From contig NZ_NQKW01000006.1 in the NCBI RefSeq assembly GCF_002252625.1, forward strand, positions 114,464-178,463: a DNA stretch of 64,000 nt, in the 5' to 3' direction. The notes below the pieces were generated by a model, which did not search any database, had not been told where the DNA came from, and saw only the letters and a program-made list of their open reading frames with translations. The number at the start of each line of letters is the position of its first letter. Positions within the stretch are counted from its first letter, which is position 1. This document shows, in pieces, positions 10,515 through 15,950 of the stretch. The position numbers and the translations under genes are program-made. This DNA is from Synechococcus sp. 1G10 (GTDB taxonomy: Bacteria; Cyanobacteriota; Cyanobacteriia; PCC-6307; Cyanobiaceae).

Positions 10515-10696
10515 GGATCGCCTTGTCATAGAGCTAGACCTAGAAGTACCACCTGAGGGTGATACCTGAGATCCGTGAAAGCTCCTCTTAGAAACATACA
10601 CCAAGCGAGTGATCAGTCAACCCTGCTACCTCCTGGTGGTAAGGGAGGCGTATCGCAGGCAAGGGGTGGCGCATCGGCGCTCCGAAGTTGAAGCGC

Positions 10697-10975
10697 TCAA
10701 GCCATGTCGTCCAGGAATTTCGATCCCACCCCGCCACTGCTGATCTGCAGGTGATCCCGTGCTCGGGTGCAGGCCACATAGAGCAGATGCCGTTCGGCGG
10801 CATAAACCTCATCCAGGTCGCAGTCGTCGGTGATCGCTTCGATCCTTGAAGGGCTTGGGATCACGTCCTCGTCGCAGGCCATCACAGCCACGGCACGGAA
10901 CACCGGCTCCAGCAGCCGCCACACCCCCGGCCAGTCGGCGGGCTCAAACGGGCGGATCTTCAACGGAGATGTCAT
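10697..10975 (-). pseudogene. Chimeric remnant: GNAT acetyltransferase start joined to UvrD-type helicase end
   Basis: This short open frame of 92 codons joins two unrelated gene ends. Residues 1-28 (MTSPLKIRPFEPADWPGVWR and on) look like the first beta-alpha unit of a GNAT N-acetyltransferase. From about residue 29 it matches the C-terminal motif VI region of UvrD/Rep superfamily-1 helicases (ERHLLYVACTRARDHLQI, then KFLDD). Neither half is complete, so no working enzyme is expected. The simplest explanation is a deletion that fused two genes in frame. It lies just inside the distal att copy, a typical place for such scars. Confidence 0.7.
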
Positions 10976-11029
10976 TGGTCGGTCACGGACCGGATCCCTA
11001 CATTGACCACCAGAGATCTTTGCCCATTG

Positions 11030-12448
11030 ATGCGCATCCTTGGTGTTCTTCACCCATCTGGTCTTCTGTCGTCCACGGCAGCTGCTCTGACGGTCGTGCT
11101 GCCGCTGTACGGGGTTGGTGGGGCCCAGGCCAGCCCGCCGGCAGAAGCCACCCCTACACCAGCCGCGACGCTGTTCGAGAACGTGCGCATCTTCAATGGC
11201 ACCTCTCCTCAGCTTTCACCTGCCTCCAACGTGCTGGTGGTCGGGTCCACGATACGAACGATCTCAACCGCCCCGATCTCTCCGCCTTCCGGCTCGGCGC
11301 TCACCCGCGTCGCCGGCAACGGCCGGGTGCTGATGCCAGGCCTGATCGACAACCACGTGCACCTGCTGATGAGCGCCAGCAGTCAACGCGACCTGGTTGA
11401 CCCCAAGATGCCCCTGGCCCTGCTGCAGGAGCGCGCCACCGCCGAGGCCGGCGCCACCTTGATGCGCGGCTTCACCAGCGTTCGTGATCTGGGTGGCCCG
11501 ATGCTGGAGGCGCGGCCTGCCATCGATCGCGGCAGACTGCCGGGCCCGCGGATCTATCCGAGTGGGGCCATGATCTCCCAGACATCCGGCCATGGCGACT
11601 CGCGCCTGCCGAACGAGAAGTCACGGCGCTTCTTCGGGCATGTGTCCCGTGGTGAGCTTATGGGGGCGAACTTCATCGCCGATGGACGCGACGAAGTGCT
11701 CACCGCCACGCGGGAAAATCTCCGCGCCGGTGCCAGTCAGATCAAAGTGATGGCCGGTGGCGGCGCTGCCTCGGAGTACGACCCGCTCGATGTCACCCAG
11801 TACACGCTCGATGAGATGAAGGCCGCCGTGGAAGCCGCGGAGGACTGGGGCACCTACGTGACCGTGCATGCCTACACCCCCCGTGCCGTGCGGCGCGCCG
11901 TGGAAGCCGGTGTGAAGTGCATCGAGCACGGACAGCTGCTGGATGAAGCCACGATCAAGCTCCTCGCCGACAGGGGCATCTGGCTGAGTCTGCAGTCGCT
12001 TGATCCAGCGCCACCCACCGCCAAGCCTGCCACCGCCGCCAAGAAGAAACTGGTGATCGACGGCACCGACAATGCCTTCCGCTGGGCGCTCAAACACAAC
12101 GTCAAGCTTGCCTGGGGCACCGACTTTCTTTTCGATCCGGCCCAGAACGTCAAACAGAACGCCGACATCCTCAAGCTGCGTCGTTGGCTGGGGCCCGCCC
12201 AGATCCTCAAGCTCGTCACCCATGACAACGCCCAGTTGCTGGCGCTCTCGGGACCGCGCAATCCCTACCCCGGTCGGCTGGGGGTGGTGGAGCCAGGTGC
12301 GCTCGCCGATCTGCTGCTCGTTGATGGCGACCCCCTGGGCAATCTGGAGCTGATCGCCGATCCGCAGCGACGCTTCCTGGTGATCATGAAAGATGGCCGA
12401 ATCTGGAAGAACACCACTGCCTTCAACGCAGCGGCCAGCAGCCGCTGA
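11030..12448 (+). CDS. Exported amidohydrolase (imidazolonepropionase/prolidase-like)
   Basis: This is a 472-residue metal-dependent hydrolase. The ATG at 11030 is preferred over 11003 because it begins a normal signal peptide (MRILGVLHP, hydrophobic stretch, then AQASPPAEA). Family signs are the beta-sandwich start, PGLIDNHVHL with two metal His, the GFTSVRDLGG strand, IKVMAGGGA whose Lys is the likely bridging residue, VHAYTP and IEHG giving two more His, and LAWGTDFLF with the metal Asp. Close relatives hydrolyse cyclic amides or Xaa-Pro dipeptides; the substrate here is unknown. The stop overlaps the ATG of the next gene by one base, so it forms an operon with an exported esterase. It is probable cargo of the tRNA-Pro element. 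Confidence 0.85.
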   Translation: MRILGVLHPSGLLSSTAAALTVVLPLYGVGGAQASPPAEATPTPAATLFENVRIFNGTSPQLSPASNVLVVGSTIRTISTAPISPPSGSALTRVAGNGRVLMPGLIDNHVHLLMSASSQRDLVDPKMPLALLQERATAEAGATLMRGFTSVRDLGGPMLEARPAIDRGRLPGPRIYPSGAMISQTSGHGDSRLPNEKSRRFFGHVSRGELMGANFIADGRDEVLTATRENLRAGASQIKVMAGGGAASEYDPLDVTQYTLDEMKAAVEAAEDWGTYVTVHAYTPRAVRRAVEAGVKCIEHGQLLDEATIKLLADRGIWLSLQSLDPAPPTAKPATAAKKKLVIDGTDNAFRWALKHNVKLAWGTDFLFDPAQNVKQNADILKLRRWLGPAQILKLVTHDNAQLLALSGPRNPYPGRLGVVEPGALADLLLVDGDPLGNLELIADPQRRFLVIMKDGRIWKNTTAFNAAASSR

Positions 12449-13503
12449 TGAATCCGCTCCGCATGAACGTGCCCGTGATCGCCGCCAGGATCCTGAGCCA
12501 TCACCTTCCGTCCGCCCTGGCGTTCTGGGTCCTGGTGGCTGCCGGAGCGGCCAGCGCTCAGGCGCCGGTCGTCGATCCTCCGATCGGCAGCCAGGTTCCA
12601 GCCGCCTTCGATCCCCTGCCCGATCGCCTCGTGCAACTGCGCGATGCCACGGTGCTGGCTGATGTCACCTACCGCACTGTTGACGGCTTCCGGCCCCTAC
12701 GCCTTGATCTCTACCGCCCTCGCTACAGCACCGGCCTCAGGCCGCTGGTGGTGTTCGTGCACGGGGGCGGCTGGACGATCGGTCAGAAGCGGGGAACCGG
12801 AGATTTCCTCGATTTCCCCGGCGTGTTGGCCGCCCTGGCCCGGCAAGGGTTCGTGGTGGCCTCGATCGAATACCGCCTCAGCGGAGAAGCCCCCTTCCCT
12901 GCCGCCGTGGAGGATCTAGAGGCTTCGATCAGCTTCCTGCGATCGAACGCGGCTCACTACGGAATCGATCCCACGCGAGTGGCGTTGTGGGGATCTTCGG
13001 CCGGCTCGCAGCTGGCCGCCCTGGTGGCGCTGCGCTGCGATTCCCACCCCAAGGTCAAGGTCCCTGCTGCCTGCGTGCAGGCCCTGGTGGGCTGGTACGG
13101 CCCCTACGACCTGGAGCAGTTGCTGGGCCAGCAGCAGCCAGCCCCAGCCAGCAATCCTGATCCAGCCGCCCAACGTGAACTGGAAGGCGGACTCTCCTTC
13201 TTGCAGTGCACAGCGGCTGGCTGCCCTCCCGGTCGCCTGCGGGAGGCCAGTCCAATCCAGCAGGTGAGCTCCCAGGATCCGCCTGTCCTGCTGCTGCATG
13301 GCAGCGCTGATCGGCTCGTTCCAGCCTCCCAGTCAAAGCAAATGGCAAGCCGGTTACGGGCGGCGGGGGTGCCCGTGGAGCTCGTCCTGCTGCCCGGTGT
13401 CGACCATGGCTTCCGGGGAGCCTCCATCGCCGCCACCAAGACCGCCTCCACTCAAGCCCTGGCGGTTACCTTCGCCTTTCTGCGCCAGACCCTGGGGCGC
13501 TGA
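12448..13503 (+). CDS. Exported alpha/beta-hydrolase (esterase/lipase of the HGGGW type)
   Basis: This 351-residue protein has an N-terminal hydrophobic export segment ending near SAQAPVVD. Catalytic features of the hormone-sensitive-lipase/carboxylesterase group are present: oxyanion loop VFVHGGGWTIG, nucleophile elbow ALWGSSAGSQLA, acid in GSADRLVP and the His in GVDHGF. It probably cleaves a short-chain ester or peptide-like substrate in the periplasm. It is translationally coupled to the exported amidohydrolase (TGATG junction), which suggests that the two act on one scavenged compound. That pairing is inference. Confidence 0.86.
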   Translation: MNPLRMNVPVIAARILSHHLPSALAFWVLVAAGAASAQAPVVDPPIGSQVPAAFDPLPDRLVQLRDATVLADVTYRTVDGFRPLRLDLYRPRYSTGLRPLVVFVHGGGWTIGQKRGTGDFLDFPGVLAALARQGFVVASIEYRLSGEAPFPAAVEDLEASISFLRSNAAHYGIDPTRVALWGSSAGSQLAALVALRCDSHPKVKVPAACVQALVGWYGPYDLEQLLGQQQPAPASNPDPAAQRELEGGLSFLQCTAAGCPPGRLREASPIQQVSSQDPPVLLLHGSADRLVPASQSKQMASRLRAAGVPVELVLLPGVDHGFRGASIAATKTASTQALAVTFAFLRQTLGR

Positions 13504-13835
13504 GCCAAGTCCCAGGTTCGGCCGGATTCAAGCTGATCACCAGATGCGGAGCGGTGGCCAGAGCGGACCGTTGATGGGTGTCCGCTCCTTCCCAGCAATG
13601 CTTTGGTCGCTCGATCGAGTAGGGCGGGCCTGGGCTGGTTACAAGCCCGCAAGAACTTCGCAGAAGAGCTGGTACCCGATTGCAGCCTGCTCAGGCCACC
13701 TCCGGGTACCAGCCCCGCTGGCGCGTCATGTCGTCGGTCCAACCTCCTGCCGGGGCACCCGATCTATGCCGTGTCCGGCCTGGATCGCATAAGGGCCTCC
13801 TGCTTGCCCCCTTCGACCACCTGCTGGCCCTCGAC
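13504..13835. other. Non-coding stretch with long inverted repeat inside the element
   Basis: There is no convincing gene here between the esterase and the small phage-like genes. Its one notable structure is a perfect 11-bp inverted repeat, with arms at 13668-13678 and 13703-13713 and a 24-base spacer, listed separately. Confidence 0.6.
13668..13713. repeat. Perfect 11-bp inverted repeat
   Basis: Arms GCTGGTACCCG (13668-13678) and its exact complement (13703-13713) are separated by 24 bases. No T run follows, so this is not an intrinsic terminator. An operator or replication/recombination site of the element is possible. Confidence 0.7.
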
Positions 13836-14087
13836 ATGACCGACAGCCTCCACCTGCTCACCGCCGGCCGGCTGTTAACCCCTGCGGAGCTGCATAAGCG
13901 GAGGTCGCGGCCTCCGGAACCCCCAGAACCCACGGAGCCCCACCCAGGAGCCTCCCTGCGGGCGGAATCCCTCCCGCGCGAAGGGCTGGAGGCCTGCCGC
14001 CGGGGCTCCCATGGCCCACCCTGGACTCACCTGGACCTCGGAGGCCCGGCAACCTCCGGCAACTGCACGCGAACCGATGACCCCTGA
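13836..14087 (+). CDS. Small hypothetical protein upstream of terminase-like gene
   Basis: A possible 83-residue protein beginning MTDSLHLLTAGRLLTPAELH. The first 25 residues look like real protein (amphipathic, common codons); the remainder is Pro/Glu/Arg-rich. The stop overlaps the preferred ATG of the next gene at 14077 by 11 bases, consistent with coupled translation. No family is recognised, and it may be spurious. Confidence 0.35.
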   Translation: MTDSLHLLTAGRLLTPAELHKRRSRPPEPPEPTEPHPGASLRAESLPREGLEACRRGSHGPPWTHLDLGGPATSGNCTRTDDP

Positions 14088-14604
14088 GCACCCGTGGGAG
14101 CAACTGGACGCCGAGCCCTCCAAGGCGTTCTCCGCCTTCGGGTTCTTCCTGCACCTTGGCCCAGGTCGCAGCGTCTCCAAGGCCGCCCAGGCCGCTGGCG
14201 TGAGCGCTTCGACCGCCAAGCGGATGGCCCGGACATTCGACTGGAGCGCCAGGGTAGAGGCCTACGACCGCGACCTGCTGCCCCGGATCAGCGAACTGGC
14301 CCAGGCCGAGACCGCCGCCCAGCACAAGGCCGCGCTGCTGCGCTTCCGCCTCGATGAAGAGCGCCGAGCCCAACGGCTGACAGAGGCCGCCGACCTCCTG
14401 CTGGACCTCTGCGGGGCCTCTATGCGGGCGATGGTGGCCGATGGCCAGGGAATCTCCCCGACGTTGCTCGCAAGCGCCCTCAACGCTGCCGCCGCTACCA
14501 GTGAGAAGGCATCCAACGCGATGGCCTCAACCCTGGGCGTCGACGAACTGGTGGACGCGGTCCAGACCCTCGGCCTCATGGGAGACACCGAGGCCAACGA
14601 CTGA
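14077..14604 (+). CDS. Small-terminase-like DNA-binding protein
   Basis: This 175-residue protein has an HTH-like N-terminus typical of phage small terminase subunits. The motif PWEQLDAEPSKAF leads into FGFFLHLGPGRSV, KAAQAAGVSASTAKRMA and FDWSARVEAYDRD, that is, acidic leader, a long helix, GP-RS, the HTH and the W-x-x-R-x-x-x-YD end. A coiled-coil Ala/Glu/Arg-rich middle follows. The ATG at 14077 gives this leader directly; an upstream in-frame ATG at 14011 would add 22 residues that look non-coding. In phage satellites such proteins redirect helper packaging. No large subunit is present nearby. A plain HTH regulator is the alternative reading. Confidence 0.6.
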   Translation: MTPEHPWEQLDAEPSKAFSAFGFFLHLGPGRSVSKAAQAAGVSASTAKRMARTFDWSARVEAYDRDLLPRISELAQAETAAQHKAALLRFRLDEERRAQRLTEAADLLLDLCGASMRAMVADGQGISPTLLASALNAAAATSEKASNAMASTLGVDELVDAVQTLGLMGDTEAND

Positions 14605-14613
14605 CGCAAGGAA

Positions 14614-14638
14614 GGGGGGCCAGCAGCGCTGACCCCCC
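14614..14638 (+). terminator. GC-rich hairpin after terminase-like gene
   Basis: Six G (14614-14619) pair with six C (14633-14638), extended by CAGC/GCTG around an AGC loop with one C-A mismatch. It lies 10 bases after the stop at 14604 and between convergent genes. No T run is present, so termination efficiency is uncertain. Confidence 0.5.
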
Positions 14639-14739
14639 TCCGAGACGACCCGCACCCCGAGCCGTCGACAGCCTGCCGAGGCACAGAATGGGGCCCCCGA
14701 GGGAGCCCAGTTCGGGGGATCGAGCGCTCCCCCTCTTCC

Positions 14740-14973
14740 TCAAGGTTCCCGCCAGCTCCGAGCGATGGCCTCGCCGATGAACGCCTCTCCCGCGATCCGC
14801 CCGAGGATCACCTGGGGGCGGTGACGGAGCCTCAGCGCCCACCCAGGGAACCCACGCGCCTGGCGGAGCATGAAGACCCGTTCCTCTGGCTGCTGGAGCC
14901 TCCGCAGCCGGTGCCGGATCGCCTGGAGCCTTCGGGCTCGCCCCGTCGCCTGGAGCTGCTGTTGGCGGTTCAT
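14740..14973 (-). CDS. Small basic hypothetical protein, coupled to RHH regulator
   Basis: This is a 77-residue Arg/Gln-rich protein (MNRQQQLQATGRARRLQAIR at the start). It is largely helical by composition, with a hydrophobic C-terminal patch VILGRIAGEAFIGEAIARSW. Its ATG overlaps the stop of the upstream ribbon-helix-helix gene (ATGA), so the two are translated as a unit. No family is recognised. The paired layout (RHH protein then small protein) recalls toxin-antitoxin or repressor-effector modules, but no known toxin motif is visible. Confidence 0.5.
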   Translation of the reverse strand: MNRQQQLQATGRARRLQAIRHRLRRLQQPEERVFMLRQARGFPGWALRLRHRPQVILGRIAGEAFIGEAIARSWREP

Positions 14974-15227
14974 GGCTGGCCCTCCCCTGGCAGAGGTCCG
15001 AGGGCTTCGATGGCCTCCTCCAACAGCAGCCGCGCCAGAACGGTGGGCCGCTGCCCGAGCCTCGCGGCGTGGGCCTCGATCCGCTCGCGGGCCGAGCGCC
15101 GCAGCCGGATCGTCATGGCCACGAGAGGGTCTGGGCCTGCCTCGTACCGGCCTCTCTGGTCTCTCTCCTGGCTGGTCAACACGGGGAAGGCGGAGCCCCT
15201 GACGATACCTCCATGCCCGCCGTACAC
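14970..15227 (-). CDS. Ribbon-helix-helix (CopG/Arc-like) DNA-binding protein
   Basis: This 85-residue protein has an RHH fold in its C-terminal half: the strand MTIRLRRS, helix ARERIEAHAARLGQ, turn RPTV and helix LARLLLEEAIEALG. The GTG start at 15227 is chosen because GAGAGG lies 6 bases upstream; an internal ATG at 15116 would leave the bare 48-residue RHH domain without a visible Shine-Dalgarno. Both the start codon and its ribosome site fall inside a perfect 8-bp-arm palindrome (15220-15250), so autorepression is likely. It is divergent from a 55-residue gene at 15281 and coupled downstream to a small basic protein. Confidence 0.6.
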   Translation of the reverse strand: MYGGHGGIVRGSAFPVLTSQERDQRGRYEAGPDPLVAMTIRLRRSARERIEAHAARLGQRPTVLARLLLEEAIEALGPLPGEGQP

Positions 15228-15250
15228 AGCGGACCTCTCGCGGTGTACGG
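15220..15250. promoter_or_regulatory. Palindromic operator between divergent element genes
   Basis: Perfect 8-bp arms, CCGTACAC (15220-15227) and GTGTACGG (15243-15250), flank a 15-base spacer that carries the RHH gene's Shine-Dalgarno. A -10-like TACTCT at 15253-15258 on the plus strand faces the small gene at 15281. Arms one and a half turns apart suit a ribbon-helix-helix tetramer. Confidence 0.55.
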
Positions 15251-15280
15251 GCTACTCTGGAGGCCCCGCGCCTCCCCTCC

Positions 15281-15448
15281 ATGGACCTGCACGACCTCGC
15301 CAGCGATGACCACGCGATCACCTACGAGCTGGCCCGCGTCGACGTCTCACCCGCCCAGCTGCTGGAGGCCGCTGGCCCCGACGTGATGGCCTCCGGCTCC
15401 CTGGGCGCTGCCCTGGCGGAGCTGGACACAGTTCTGCTTGGGGACTGA
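15281..15448 (+). CDS. 55-residue acidic protein, divergent from RHH gene
   Basis: This short open frame starts MDLHDLASDDHAITYELARV and ends ELDTVLLGD. The composition is strongly acidic and helical. It is divergent from the RHH gene, with the palindrome at 15220-15250 lying between them. Such short acidic proteins beside RHH regulators are common in phages and plasmids, but I recognise no family. No good Shine-Dalgarno is visible at this ATG, which lowers confidence. Confidence 0.45.
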   Translation: MDLHDLASDDHAITYELARVDVSPAQLLEAAGPDVMASGSLGAALAELDTVLLGD

Positions 15449-15640
15449 TGGCCTAGGCTTAGCCACCAACCTTAGGGGCCCTGATCCTGGCGGGCATCGG
15501 TGCCTCGATCGGCCTGGCGCTGGTGAGGGCCTGCCTGACGGGTCCGCCGCCGCCAGGGGCCCCTCATTCAGATAGACCGCGAAGAGCTCATAGGCACTGC
15601 TGGTCTCATCGGGTCTCTGGTCCCAGGGGTTAGCGGTCAT
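15347..15640 (-). pseudogene. Second small-terminase-like gene, probably broken after its N-terminus
   Basis: The first 30 codons read PWDQRPDETSSAYELFAVYL then NEGP. This aligns in pattern with the leader of the gene at 14077 (PWEQ, acid, S-x-A-F/Y, aromatic-rich helix, GP). After GP this frame turns into Arg/Pro-rich shadow sequence, while a -1/+2 shifted frame gives PVRQALTSARPIEAPMPARI and a prompt stop at about 15463. It is therefore probably a frameshifted or truncated paralogue. An intact unrelated 97-residue protein is the alternative. Confidence 0.45.
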
Positions 15641-15669
15641 CGAGGGGCTCCACGCCCACAGGTTTTCGA

Positions 15670-15864
15670 TCAGATGTCGCCGTCGATCGCCGGCCGTTCA
15701 GATCCTTCGGGCACAGGGCAACAGGGCCATTCCGGTCCCGTCAACCACCAGGTGAGGGGGACGTCGAAGTTCTCCAGCAGCTTGCGTCGATGAGCAGCTC
15801 TCCGCTCAGCGATGGTGGACCGTGTCTGCTTGTAGCGGGGGTCGATGTTCCGGCGGAAGCTCAC
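15670..15864 (-). CDS. Small hypothetical protein downstream of primase-helicase
   Basis: This 64-residue protein starts at a GTG (MSFRRNIDPRYKQTRSTIAE). It has a basic helical first half and a Trp/Pro/Cys-rich second half (TWWLTGPEWPCCPVPEG). It lies 86 bases after the replication gene and 29 bases before the broken terminase-like gene, on the same strand, so it is probably part of one transcript. No family is recognised. Confidence 0.5.
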   Translation of the reverse strand: MSFRRNIDPRYKQTRSTIAERRAAHRRKLLENFDVPLTWWLTGPEWPCCPVPEGSERPAIDGDI

Positions 15865-15950
15865 AGCAGCGGTCAGTCACTGCCATGGGATTCCGAGGGG
15901 TCCGTATCAAGTAATTCCACAGTTCCAGTAGGAAAACCCGGAGTTACCGG

